Positions 12,830 to 24,639 of a stretch of 64,000 nt of DNA are shown here, piece by piece; position 1 is the stretch's first letter; every line of letters begins with the position of its first letter. Location: assembly GCA_007922305.1 (NCBI GenBank), contig ML677358.1, positions 14,042,131 to 14,106,130 on the forward strand. The letters run 5' to 3'. The position numbers and the translations under genes were made by a program. The stretch is from Dermatemys mawii. Lineage: Eukaryota; Chordata; Testudines; Dermatemydidae. Under the pieces are notes generated by a model. It did no database searches, had not been told where the DNA came from, and saw only the letters and a list, made by a program, of their open reading frames with translations.

Positions 12830-14331
12830 TGTAACCCTTCTGCCCATCAGAGTTAGCAGCAACAAGGGCCGGGTTCAGTATCCAGGGGTTCCATTCCAAT
12901 AGCACAATACAAAAACCGGCTCGAGCCCCCACCCAGTGACCTGGGACAACCATATACCACCCCTCTGGGCGTCTGTAAGAGACAATACTTCCCCTCTCGC
13001 AAGCACAAAGTCTGAGTGTACCAAAGCCTTTTAATAACAGGGAGAAACAATGTGGCATTATATTGGAGAAACACCACAAACAAGGTTAATAAACCAAACC
13101 ATGAACCAGAAGCCCCCCTCCCAGCAAATAGGCCGTGGCCTTCCCTTTGGCTCTTGAGTTCCACAACCCCAAAAAGTCACTCAATAGTCCCAAAAGTCCA
13201 ACAGCCCAAGAGTCTCTGTTCTGGGTCAGTGCAGAGTTCAAAAGTGAATCGGCAGAGTCTTACCTCCCAGCCTGGGTGGAGATGGAGGGTAGGGCACGGG
13301 GCACCTTACGTGGTCCGAGGCCGACTGCGCTGCCTCTCTGTGGGGTTCCGCTGCAGCCCTCACCACAATCCGCTCTGCTCGCCGATACTCGAACTGCTCT
13401 GCAGCGCCAGTCACTCCGCTAGCCGTCCTGCTAGCCGACACACGGACAGCTCTGCGGTGCCAGTCACTCCGTCAGCAGCACAAACGGCTCTGCTAGTCAA
13501 CACATGGACTGCTCTGCCGTGCCAGCCACTCCGCCAGCAGCACCAACTACTCCGCTAGCCGTCCTGCTAGCCGACACACGGACAGCTCTGTGGTGCCAGC
13601 CACTCCGTCAGCCACACGAACTGCACCCAGGAACCACTCGGCTGAGTCCGCTACCAGTCGCACAAACTGCACCCAGGAACTGCTCAGCTGAGTCCGCTGC
13701 TTTGCTCTACTAGCTGCACAAATTGCTTGGTGCCACCAACATGCCTTTAGACCCACCCCTACTTAACACAGTGCTCAGTGGTTTCAGCTCTATGTCGGGG
13801 GGGATCAGCACCTTGGCACAGGTACACCAACAGACTCACAGTGAATTCAGCTTAGCAGGCTGAACCAAAACTCCTAATAGAATCAAAATTAGCTCTACCA
13901 TTCTACGTTAGAGAGAAACACAGTACAATAGGCCAGGAGGAGGGGGCATGCTTCAACAAGTCCTTCACCAAAAGATATAAAGACCTACCCATTGCTTCTC
14001 TCAATGTTAGAGTGTTCTGAAATGCATGGCCCTTGCCCAGTGAGTGCTACCTAGATGATGGCGAGTCCTTCCATCATAACAAGGGCCAAGTACATGTCCA
14101 CAGTCCTTCATTCACAAAATCAGGGTAACATCACTTCATATTTCCTGCCCCAATAACATAGAAACTGGGGCTCCCACATCAGCTGAAGTGGCCACGTGGG
14201 CTGCTGTGGGCTCAGGCTAGGCGCAGTGGGTGTGTCTATGCAAATTGATCAGCCCCAAAGTTATTTTCCAAAACTCACTGCAATTCCCATAGTTTGCCAC
14301 CAGATGTCAGAATATATCTCATTCCTGACAC
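12830..14331 (-). mobile_element. LTR-like insertion with target duplication
   Basis: A 1.5-kb element beginning TGTAACCCTTCTGCC and ending TTCCTGACA(C). It lies inside a CR1 and is flanked by TGCTTACA at 12,822-12,829 and 14,332-14,339. A second copy of its left end occurs at 22,770. Read on the minus strand it resembles a solo LTR, with TG at its start and CA at its end. I saw no internal coding region or second LTR. The 8-bp duplication is longer than LTR elements usually make, so the class is uncertain. Confidence 0.65.
13385..13640. repeat. CpG-rich tandem repeat within the LTR-like element
   Basis: Repeated units containing CGCTAGCCGTCCTGCTAGCC and GACACACGGACAGCTCTG recur with a 136-bp period (from 13,416 and 13,552). 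Smaller repeats of GCCAGCCACTCCG lie in between. An apparent 180-codon frame over it is a by-product of the repeat. Confidence 0.7.
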
Positions 14332-14720
14332 TGCTTACATACATTTTCCCTTCTTAATTTCTTCTCATGATGCCTGGTTTTATCTCCTAATATATAATTC
14401 CTCTCCTTCCTGAATGTTTACACCCTTCAGGTATCTTTATGGTCACTATCACATCACCTTCTCGGTAAGTATCTCTTAGCCATGCTTATATGCATATAGC
14501 TCTTTTAGTCTCATTTTGGAAAGACAGTGACCCCAGCTCCCTCATAATTTTTGTCACTCTTTTCTGAACTCCCTCCAATTTGTTAATGGTAATGAGATGC
14601 ATAGAGCTTAAAATAAGTGTTCAGAAAGAGGAATGTACCTGAGGGTAGAACTAACCAGCTGAGTCTCAGAACACTCCAGTGAGTTTTATCAGTACAAATT
14701 TTAATTGGGCAAACTGAGGC
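14332..14720 (-). repeat. CR1 LINE fragment, part 2 (split)
   Basis: Continues the CR1 interrupted at 12,829: GTTTACACCCTTCAGGTATC, TATCTCTTAGCCATGCTTAT, then CCTCCAATTTGTTAATGG, all complement of CR1 sense. The first bases are the duplicated target. The right end is approximate. Confidence 0.7.
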
Positions 14721-14754
14721 GATTCCTTGCTCTGACCACTAGTCAATATGCCTT

Positions 14755-15273
14755 TTAAAAACAGCCATATAACGAGCCCTTGAATTTAATAGAGGACTGT
14801 ATGCTATACAATTCATTCCCTTTGTTTGGGTCCGTTAATGTGTGCGCTATGGCACTTTCTTGTTTTAATGAACTGGGAGTGGCCATCATTGTGTCTAGGA
14901 CAGCAAGTTTTTGGTTCAGTCCTTCCAGAATAATATTTTGAGAGAGGGACCATATAACCAGGCCAGAATTTGCCTGAAGCGCTGCATAAAAAAACAAAAC
15001 CAAAGCTGGTGAACTGGGGTGTGCTTTTTGGAAGGGGTGTTGATCACTGAATATTTCACAGTTACTACAAGGTATGATTTCATTACTGGAAGTGCCCCTA
15101 CTGTGTAAAGCATAAATCCCGCCCCCCAACGAATCTGAACTTTGGAACCTCCATGCAGCTTTACCGTGGCACTCCATATGTCCTACGGTTCCGCTTATGG
15201 AGTCCCCCAGAGTGTTAACAGATGCCAAATTGCTCTGAGGGAACTGAACACAATAATAATGTACTGACATCAA
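14755..15273 (-). other. Unidentified 172-codon open frame
   Basis: An uninterrupted frame from ATG, with balanced composition but no motif I recognise. Not attached to any exon-like splice context. It could be chance or a fragment of an old element. Not called as a gene. Confidence 0.15.
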
Positions 15274-15504
15274 GCTTTGCTTGCTGGAGACTTGTAAACA
15301 TTTAGAAATGCTCTGTTATGCAAGCAAAATAAAGGCTCAAGCTCTTAATGTTTTTTAATCAACACACAGCTGCGGAGGGTGATGAGGTAACACGGCTTTC
15401 GTTTAAAATGAAGCTGACTACCGCGAGGCAGGAGGAAGTGAATGTGGCTGAAGGCAGATGCCATGCTGTAGATGGACACCAGTAGAGCAGACACAGATGA
15501 CAGA

Positions 15505-15630
15505 CGCATCCCCAGAATACTGGACATTCCAATACTTCTGGGAATGGCTTGATCCCGCCTCTGCTAGTGTGTGCATGTGAGGTCATGCCAGCAGGGGCAG
15601 AGCTCTTCAAAATGGCATCCTCCACGTGTG
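15505..15630. repeat. Unnamed interspersed repeat, copy 1
   Basis: Shares with 23,920-24,060 the order CCCAGAATAC, GGACATT, GGGAATGGC, CCTCTGCTAGTGTG, a CATGCC block and AAAATGGCAT. Same orientation in both. Family not known to me. Confidence 0.55.
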
Positions 15631-16149
15631 ATATCGGATAAAACCACTGGTTTTATATTAGCTCTGAACAGGGGACAAGCCACACTACAAAAGGACTGTC
15701 TGGCTTAAAACTGGACAAATGGCCTGCCTAGAGCCCAGGATTCCGGCACTCTCTCCTCCAATGGAAAGAGTAGATGACCAGCATTGCATTGGTGCAACGG
15801 CATAGGTGCAACAGCTATTCAGAATGTCACTGCTAAAACATGAAGGGGGAAGAACTGTTCCAGGATCTGGTGTTTCTCAGTTACTCCATGTGCAACCAGA
15901 TTATGTTCAGTAAGGATGCACTGAAGTAAATGAGCCCAGAGCTAGTTCCATAACACAATGGAAAATGCTTTATTTACAGGAAAGCTGCTTCCTTGCTGGG
16001 GCATGTGGCATTTTAATAGTTTAGTGACAAACATGGTGCCACAGCTGTGAATTGCATTTGAATGGGGCACTAGAGATCTGAACGAGTTTATGATCACCCT
16101 GCTGAAGGTCAAGTGGTGTTGTAAGCTTAAATCATCTCAGCTGTATTGG

Positions 16150-16865
16150 GAACCCAAAAGAACAAAGATTCTGGGGGGCTGTGGATTTGGAGATACTGTA
16201 GTGCTGGATACTCAGCTAAACATGAGTTCCCAATGGAACGCTCTGGCCAAAAGATTTAATGCAATCCTAAAATGCATGAACAGAGGAATCTTGAGGAGGA
16301 GTAAAGAGGTTATTTTACCTCTGTATTTTGCACTGGTGTGACCGCTGCAGAAATAATGTTTCCAGTTTTGGTGCTTACAATTCAAGGAGGATGTTGATAA
16401 ATTGGAGAGGGTTCAGAGAAGAGTCCCAAGATTGATTAAAGGATTAGAAAAGAAGCCTGATAATGATAAGCTAAGTAGACTCCAAAGAGCTCAATTTACT
16501 GAAGAGAAAGTTAGAGGTGACTTGATTACTGCCTGTCAGTAGCTACATGGGGGACAAATATTTATTAATGCACTCTTCAGTCTAGCAGAGAAAGGTACAA
16601 CACAATCCAATGGCTGGAGGTAAATTCAGACTGGAAATTAAGGCAAATGTTTTGACAATCAGGGTAATTAATCATGAGATCAATTTACCAAAGATCATAT
16701 TGGATTCTCCATCACTGATGATTTTTAAAATGAAGATAGGATATTTTTCTAAAGAAGCTGCTCTAGGAATTATTGTGGGGAAGTTCAATGTCCTGTGTAA
16801 TACAGGGGGTCAGATTAGACGACCACAATGGTCCTTTCTGGCATTGGAATCTATAAAAAAGCCAG
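16150..16865 (+). mobile_element. CR1 LINE, 3' end in sense orientation
   Basis: Sense-strand CR1 with GGAGAGGGTTCAGAGAAGAG, AGAGGTGACTTGATTACTG, TCTAGCAGAGAAAGG, GGATTCTCCATCACTGATG and finally GGTCAGATTAGACGACCACA and TTCTGGCATTGGAATCTAT. The reading frame is broken by many changes, so only an old 5'-truncated copy remains. Confidence 0.9.
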
Positions 16866-17199
16866 ATTCCAGCATGCTTTAATTAATATACCATCCAGGA
16901 ATTGCAGGGGAGAAGACACTAGCTGCTCATATGTATAGACTGGGCAGCAAGTTTACTTTGTCCTGTTCTACATAGGTTTTTACATTGTGCTTATCACCAT
17001 AGTATTTGAATACTTTCCAGTCAGGCATTAACCAACACTGCTAACATCTGCCATATTTGCTCTCTCATCCTCTCCGCACAGAGAGAAGTATTTGCAGTGG
17101 AGTGTTTTATTTAAACTCACTCACACATCCTTCCCCCCGCCTCAACATGTATGTCATAGAAGACAGGATCAAAGAAACGTGCCTTGCATTTGGAACAGA

Positions 17200-18010
17200 A
17201 GGTGATGAAGTTTGTGATGGTCCTTAGTTCCTAGGGCAGTTCCTTTTACAGTCTCAGACCCACCTCAGAGAAAGTCCTGTCTCGCACACAGACGAGCTTT
17301 ACCCTTATTGTAGAAAGTTTCATTATGCCTGAGGAGCATTGTTGTTAGCTACAGTCTTCATCCCAGAGCTTTATATGGTCTTTTAGATATCCTGTGCCCA
17401 GTCCATGGTGAGCCTTGAAGAGAAGGGCCAAGCCCTTGAATGTGATTCTAAATTCTATGGGAAGTCAGTGTAGGGAGCATAGGGCAGGCTCCACATGCTC
17501 ACAGTAGCCTGTGTTGCTGAGAAGACGTTATGCAGCATTTCGTATTAACTGGAGTTTCCTAAGCACTGAAGGCTTCATGCTCAGGTCTATCACATTGCTG
17601 TAGTCCTGCCTCCTTCACCACAATTTGGTAGTCCAGCCAAGAGATGATGAAGGCATGAGTAATTGAAACCAGGTGATCATTTGTCATGCTGAGACTGATT
17701 CTCTTAGCCAACTGGAGAGAGTAGAAAGCATTACTCAAAACATTTTAGTGCATTACCATGGACATCTGCCACCTCTCAGGTGAGACAGCAGTATCTCATG
17801 GTCGACAGTGCTGAATGCTGCAGAGAAGTCTCAGAAGAGGAGAATGGGTGTCTGTGCTCTATCCATTGACAGGCGATCATCCATCAGTTCCATTAAAGTG
17901 GTTTCAATTTAGTTCTGGCCAGAGTCCAGATACTGCCAGGTCTATAGTATTAGCATCAATCAGGTGAGTTTAAAGTTGGCCTTCAGCTAGCTTCTCTCTG
18001 AGCTTGGTCA
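17200..18010. repeat. Diverged retroelement-type repeat
   Basis: Contains GAGCCTTGAAGAGAAGGGCC, TGTAGTCCTGCCTC, GATGATGAAGGCATGAG, and TCTCATGGTCGACAGTGCTG with AATGCTGCAGAGAAGTCTC. I recognise this order from a widespread reptile/vertebrate interspersed repeat but cannot name the class. No coding potential remains. Confidence 0.45.
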
Positions 18011-18484
18011 CGAATGGGAGGTTTGACGCTGGTCCTTGCCAACTACTATTCAATGTATGCAGGAGGGGCACCTTCAGTGTTGGTTGGATTCTGCATGTCT
18101 GAAGGAGGAAGGGAAGATTTCTTCTCTGAATGAGGCATTGGCTATTTTGATCGGGAGTGGCACCAGCTGTCCATAACTCTCTTTCACAAGCCACGAAGGA
18201 CATTGGGTTCAACTGACAAGTCTTAGGCTGAAACTCCTTTAAGGTTTCCAGATGCCTGAATGGACTGAACTCTGGGTTGGAACGCAACTGGCTGTTGGGT
18301 ATAGGCATAGCAGATCTATGCTCCCTCGTGATTTTTAAGGGCTTGGTGTTAGCAATACTGGGAAATAAGGGTAGGTTTCAATGTCACCACCATACTCTGC
18401 TGTACCATGTGCAAAGAGAGAGGAGTGTGGGGGAGGCGGTACAGGGAGGTGGGGAAAACACAGTCTAGTAATCACTACAATCTA

Positions 18485-18690
18485 GTGGTCTGTGCCAAGC
18501 CAAAACTGGCTCTGATACTAACTTTATTTATGACCTCAGTAAATGATGTAACTGACTTCACTGAGAGCGCAAGCATATGGAGCACTTCTGAATATTAGGC
18601 CCTTAGCCTTTTGGTATCTCAGTTTCTCCATCGGTAAAAAGGGGATTATAGGCTGTTGGTCCATCTCCCTCAGCACAGGAAGGACTAACT
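18485..18690 (+). repeat. MIR/CORE-type SINE fragment
   Basis: Diverged copy with ATCTCAGTTTCTCCATCGGT then AAAAAGGGGATTATA, the typical MIR-type tail, preceded by a weakly matching body. Confidence 0.5.
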
Positions 18691-19052
18691 TCACAGCCAG
18701 TGTCTGTTCAGGCCCTTCCTTCGGGGCACAGTTGTATTCTTCAAACCTCAAATACCAAAACAAAGCTAGTTCTCTGACCAAAGAAAGCTGCAGCTACCTT
18801 TTCCCTTACTTCTCTCCCCATGCTCCAGGACCAGCTACAAGAACCTACCTACTGGTCACACCTTCCCCATCCACTAATCCACTTACTCATTATTATAAGC
18901 ACTTGTTCAAGTTCAGCTAGGAGGTCACTGATCAGTCACAGGTGAAGCTGAGCCCAGCTCCCGTTAAAGGGCCAGCCACTCTGTGACAGGGTTAAAAATA
19001 TTTACCTACTTCACTTGAGATGATCAGTAAATTACTGCCCATAAAGAGATAA

Positions 19053-19174
19053 TAGGGTGACCAGATGGCCCAATTTTATAAGGACAATCCCGATTTTTGG
19101 GTCTTTTTCTTATATAGGCTCCTATTATACCCCACCCTGTCTCGATTTTTCACATTTGCTATCTGGTCACCCTA
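19053..19174. mobile_element. 122-bp hAT-type MITE with perfect 8-bp target duplication
   Basis: Terminal inverted repeats TAGGGTGACCAGAT and ATCTGGTCACCCTA are perfect over 14 bp. The flanks carry the identical 8-bp AGAGATAA at 19,045-19,052 and 19,175-19,182. An 8-bp duplication is the hAT signature. The interior has a T/A-rich centre (GGGTCTTTTTCTTATATAGG) and no coding capacity. Confidence 0.9.
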
Positions 19175-20189
19175 AGAGATAAGTACTATTATTGCCAGAG
19201 AAAGCTGCTTATTGCGGCTGCAGCCTTTAATTCCAGGACTCCAGATATCTCCTCTGCAGTGAATCACCTAGGCCAAGTCTCAGCACAAAGGACATTCTAA
19301 TTTCAAAAGACAATGAGCCTGTAAATGCCCACCCCTAACCAATGAATACATTTACCAGCTCAGTGAGACATAGATCTGTAATTTGTGAGCTCTGGGAGGA
19401 TCTGAGGAATACATTACCTTGGAACAGACTCTTCATGGATCTAATTCATTAACATGTTAATTAAATAATGGGTGCAGTGTCTCTGTGTAATACTTTTTTA
19501 CAAAACAATAAACAAATGCAGAACAAATTAAAGCAATAGGCTACTTTTGAAAGACAGCATGGTTGCTTGAGTCTCAGGGTCCAGCATGTCTGCAAGGCTT
19601 CTAATCAGACAGACAGAGTAGCACCACATTAAAATCAGAAAGTTATATTATTTCTGGAACAGCAAACTAGTAAGAAGTACACAATCCATATGCCTTCTGC
19701 AAGACCAGTACAGTTCGTACAGTTAGCTTCAGTACACAGCCCAGGGCTGGCTCTGTCTTTGAATTTCACATATAGTACTAACAAGAGGATGAATCCTTCA
19801 TAATGCAGTTGGGGACCAATATATCAGTCCAGTATCAGCAGAATATAGAGATGTCCTGACCATGTCTCCATTCCCTCTATGCTGGCAGAAAGCACAGAAT
19901 GAAGGAGGAGATAGCACAAGTGCTAGTGTGACCTCAATGGTTTGCCCTATATTAGGATGATCCTTCTACGTCTCTGATTATGTCTATCATTAGATGCACA
20001 GTATATCAAGACTACACACAGTATATCAAGACTTGAATGTGGGGTTTTGTTGTTGTTAACAACTTTTGTAATTACCCCAGGGACTTCTTGATGCCAAGTG
20101 GCAGAGGGCACAGGGATTCCAAAGGATTTTACAGGGATCCCCCAGAGTTAGATATCTGCATAACAATTCAGTAAAAAGGTGACTCTCAG

Positions 20190-21085
20190 TAGACCCGATG
20201 TGCTAACAAAGCACCGGGCATCATAATCATTGCAAAGTATATGTATGACTAATGTTTAAAGAGTTGTGGGTCTCTTCTAAAAATTATGTTCTTAAAAATA
20301 GGTAACCAGGAGGAACATGTCTCAGGCAGGTTCCCTTCAGGCAGTGGGTAACAAATACTTATCTCCTGGTCTGATCATGGTATATGAATATCTCACGTGT
20401 GCCTATTTGCATACTGATCCAGATGCTGATTAAGAGATTGTTTTTTCCTGTATATGCCTTTCTTGTTGAGTGCACAACCAACAGGGGGCATCCTGTTCCG
20501 CACAATGGACAATGGATTGTTCAGCTATATCTTGGGGAGCAAAGAGACTAACTGGGATTTTTCACCATGGAGGCAAGCGGACAGTCTGATTGTCTTATGA
20601 ATGGATGATCACAGCCAAGCCTGACTGTAGAGTGCTGGAAAGACTTCGGGAGCACATTGCTCCATCAAACATGAAAGTATACAGTTAAGTATGTATAGGT
20701 TCTAGAATGCATGTTATGATTTTATTTTTATATGTAACCTTTTGTTTCCAATACTTCTATTTGCTATTACTTGACTTTCTATACTTTGTTAAATAAGCTT
20801 TTACTTGTTATCACTATAAACACATCTAAGTGCTATGTGTCAAGCAGAGCAGTGATCTGAGGTGAGACTGGTAAGCTGGGGGGTACTGTTTAATTGGAAG
20901 CCGTGAATCGGAATACTGCAAATGTTTAATGGAGCAGGGGCTGGAAAGTCCTAGGAGATGCTTGGAGAGTGCAGGGGTTGGAGTGTACCTTGTGCTGCTT
21001 GTGGCAGGTAGAGTCGGCAATATTGGGCAGATACAGATGAGACTTCTCATGCTAAGGGCAGGTGGCAGTGCAGTGTCACACAACC
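20190..21085 (+). mobile_element. Probable solo LTR fragment
   Basis: Contains TATGTAACCTTTTGTTTCC, then GTTAAATAAGCTTTTACTTG (poly(A)-signal-like), TATAAACACATCTAAGTGC, and GTGAGACTGGTAAGCTGGGG, a succession I recall from turtle endogenous retroelement LTRs. Ends and duplication unresolved. Confidence 0.4.
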
Positions 21086-21299
21086 TTTTTTACACCTAAG
21101 CACCACACTATTTAACTCAAATAACTTACAAAAAAAACCCGGGAGAAAATCAAAATCAATGCCCAGCTGAGGACAGAAAAGGTTCCCACTCAGTGAACAA
21201 GAGAAGATCTTCAGTAAAAACCAGGAAAGATATACCTCACCTTTTTAAATAAGAAAACCCTCCCATAAAAATACTTGGGGGGTGGATCACCCACAGCTG

Positions 21300-21640
21300 C
21301 ATTAGGAACACAGAGATTGCCACAGCAGATCAGACCTCTGTCCCATCTAGTCCAGCAGTCTGTCTCAAAGAGTTGTCAGTGCTAGATGCTTCACAAGAAG
21401 GTGCAAAAACCTCTTGAAAGGACAATTATGGAATAACTTGGCCATAGAGGAAGTTTGTTCCTAACCCCTTTCAGTTACTGTTTGGATTATTCTGAAACAA
21501 GAGGGCTTAAGAGTCTTTTATTTTTATCCTATTCAGCATTAATGGATGTTCACATTATCCATACGCATGTCTAATACATTTTTTAATCCTACTAAGTTCT
21601 TGTACTCCAACAAATGGCCATGAGTTCCATCGATTATGTA
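21300..21640 (-). repeat. CR1 LINE fragment
   Basis: Complement of a CR1 3' end: CCCATCTAGTCCAGCAGTCT, GTGCTAGATGCTTCACAAG, GGAAGTTTGTTCCTAACCCC. Old and diverged. Confidence 0.7.
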
Positions 21641-22769
21641 GTGTGGTAAGTGGTATTACCTTTTGTCAATTTCAGATTGGTTACCTTTCAATTTAATTGG
21701 CTTTCCCTTGTTGTTTTATTATGAGAAAGGGTACACAGGAGCTTCCAGCCTTCCTGTTCTGTATCATTTAAGTTGGGGACGACGCAGAAAATTATCTGTC
21801 TCCTCTCCAAAATAGTCCTAATATTTTCAATATTCCCCTCATACAAAAGGCTTCCCATGCCTTTTGTTATTTTCATTACCAGAAATATGATTCTTTAGAA
21901 ATCGTTCAGGGGAAAAAAAGGTACAAATTGGATTTTCTTTTTAAATATGAAAGGTCATCTTTAAGGCTAGTAAACAATGATATAAGGATAACTGGACTAC
22001 AGAAGCAATTTGACTCTCTGCTCCTTATTTAACCATGTTTAAGATTTGACTAAATGCCTTGAAAATGCTTTATGTACTCCCTTTAAAACAAATTCAGTTA
22101 GCTCATTGTGAAATATGTCCTAGTCTGATTATTGTTGGACAGATTTTGTTTGCTCGGGACTCAAAAGTCAAAGTAATTTTCCAAGAAGATAGGCTCATTT
22201 TGTTTTTTAATGTATGAAACCCCACATAAGCACTGTGTATGGGTATATTAGTTCTCTTTGATAAATTGAACTGTTTATGCTCCTGGAAGGTTATGTGATA
22301 AGTCAATGCAATAACTCTCTACATTTAATGGTTATTTTGCTTTTAATGAAATGAGGAGTGACTTTTCCTCTTGGAATCTAGTTTAAATCAAATGGCACTT
22401 ACAACCTCTTTTCTCATGCAACAGCCTAAACTCAGTAACAGTCTGGGTCCTGAGTAATTAATTACAACTTCAATAAAGGAAAGGCAGTTATACTTAAGAG
22501 TCCAAGATTTCATCATTTTTGCACAGGGATATTTTGGGATGGGATAATTCATCTGGCATTTCCTCATTTTTTTCATTCCCTAGAGGCCCCATATTGGTCT
22601 GATCTTGGTCTTCCAGTAGAGATTGTTGTGCTTCCTTGAGAACCCTATCAGTACTGCAACTGGGATGACATATGGCAATCACTAAGGGTGAGAAAACATG
22701 CTCTTGTCTGTGCAGTGACTAAGCACGCTGTCTCTGCCACCTGAAATGTTCTGGCTAGTACTGTATATG

Positions 22770-22895
22770 TAACCCTTCTGCCAGGTGGAGCCAGCCGCAA
22801 CAAGAGCCGGGTACAGTATCTACAACATAAAACCATCTCGAGTCCCCACCCAATGGCCTGGGACAATTACACACCACCTCCTGGGCACCTCTAAG
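22770..22895 (-). repeat. Partial second copy of the LTR-like element
   Basis: TGTAACCCTTCTGCCAGGTG, GAGCCGGGTACAGTATC and CTCGAGTCCCCACCCAATGG match the first 130 bases of the element at 12,830 and begin at the same base, which supports that boundary. It then breaks into unrelated sequence. Confidence 0.75.
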
Positions 22896-22965
22896 ACCAG
22901 GTCTATACTGGGGTCTGTGTGTGTGTCAACCTAAGATACAGTACATTGCTCTGGGGTCAATTTGT
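22892..22965. repeat. Partial MITE end (GTCTATACTGG)
   Basis: AAGACCAGGTCTATACTGGG resembles the left terminus of the element at 33,013. A short GT run follows. No right terminus found. Confidence 0.4.
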
Positions 22966-23919
22966 GGAATGTATAGGACTGTACAGGGTCTTAAAGAAGG
23001 CTGTATCACACTTAATACAGAACAGTTTGCCACCAATTACATGTACACAACAGGTCAACAGCTGCAGAATTTCAGCAGGATAACTGCCCTCAGATTTAAT
23101 ACTGGCAGTCATCTCACTAGCAGCTGATTTTATTAGATGAAAGGAGCCCTTATTCTACTGCTCAGATTTGATATGTGTTTATACTTCTGGGATGGGTGAG
23201 GGTTAGATTTCCCTATTATTAGAAGTGGAATGCCTGTAAAATATATACATAGATATAAACAAATAAAACCCAAACCAGAAGAAAACCCACTAAATAGTAT
23301 CAAGAGAGTACCCTGCTTTCAGGCAGATCTTGGGAAGTGTCTGAATTAATGATCAGAGAGAGAAAGTTGTACATATAGAGCTCTCTGAAGTTATCAGTTC
23401 CCCTATTTCTCCTTCTGGGGGGAGCTGTGTGATAGTTCTGAGAGTCAAGTTTATAGCTAGAATAAATCTGGTTCTTATTTTACTCTGCTGTTTCAGAACT
23501 GAAAGGCATTCTTAGTGGAAGAGAGAGATGGAATACAGGGTGGCTGGGGCAGTCGGGGTGAGCTGGCAATGGCTAGGTCAGTTGGGCAGGGGTGGGGGGA
23601 ATATCAGGATCAGGGAGCAACAACTGTCCCTTTGTTCTGTTTATACAGCATCTACGTGGTCCATGAATGGGGTTCTTAGGCACTATGATAATACAAGTAA
23701 TACATGATAATAAGCTCCCATGGTAGGGTCTGCGTCAGTTGAGAGCAGTTATGAAGTTGAAAAAACACTTGGGACTAAATGTGTCATTTGGTGTAAGAGC
23801 AGGGACTGGCTGTAATGAGGAAGCAGTGGCTGTGCAAATTGGGATGACACTGGGAGTGGCTGTGTGTACTGCTGGGAGAGGATCTTGTGAATTAGGAGCC
23901 ATGGTGATTGTAGGGTGGC

Positions 23920-24060
23920 CATTCATGCATTCCCAGAATACCAGACATTTGGTAATTCCAGGAATGGCATGGATCTGCCCCTGCTAGTGTGACCTAGTCC
24001 TCACACCATGCCACGTGGGGGGGATGCCATTTTGAGGAGTGTGCTGCCCTGCTCCCATGA
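23920..24060. repeat. Unnamed interspersed repeat, copy 2
   Basis: Second copy of the repeat at 15,505, with TTCCCAGAATACCAGACATT, CCAGGAATGGCATGGATCTG, CCCCTGCTAGTGTGAC and GATGCCATTTTGAGGAG. Confidence 0.55.
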
Positions 24061-24639
24061 CTTCACCTGCATGGTGTGTAAGGTCAAACAGTGGAGCAGC
24101 GTGAGCCTCACAATGGTGTCTCCAACATCCAATATGGCCCAAATCCACCTCTGGTTTGGTCTCAGTCCCAGACAGGGGAAAAACTGCCCAACAGGAAGCC
24201 TGTCAGGTTCACAACCTCACCAGCAGCTTCCCTGGCGAGAGCTGGGGCAAAGGCTGGAGCGGCTGTGCCCGCTGGAATCCATATGCAGTGCTGCTGTTGT
24301 AGCCATGCTGGTCAGCCAGGCCTCTTCCACGCCAGCTTCGCCTCTTTAGTTTCTCACGCACGGGAGGCAGCGTCCGTCCTGACGGGGATGGCCCGAGGCC
24401 CAGGCCTTTCCAGACAGGCCATGGCGGCAGGAGGCCTTCAGCCCCGAGGCCGGTTGCATGGTGTGGCCCACTGAGCAGGGGGAGAGCCTGGTGCTGGGTG
24501 GGGGGAGCACATGGGGCCCTGAGTCAAAGGGCCCCGGGTCAAGGGGCAGCTCATAGCCCCTGGGGCATGGGTCCAAAGTGGGCCAAAGCGCCTGGCTGTC
24601 AGGGTGTGTGTTCCCCATTCATCCAATGGGGCGCTCCCC

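Noticed and set aside
13016..13756. 180-codon plus-strand frame and partners
   Set aside because: It lies in the tandem-repeat part of an LTR-like element. The translation simply repeats Ser/Ala/Pro-rich units and has no recognisable motif.
17970..18308. 112-codon minus-strand frame
   Set aside because: Overlaps a diverged interspersed repeat and has no recognisable domain.
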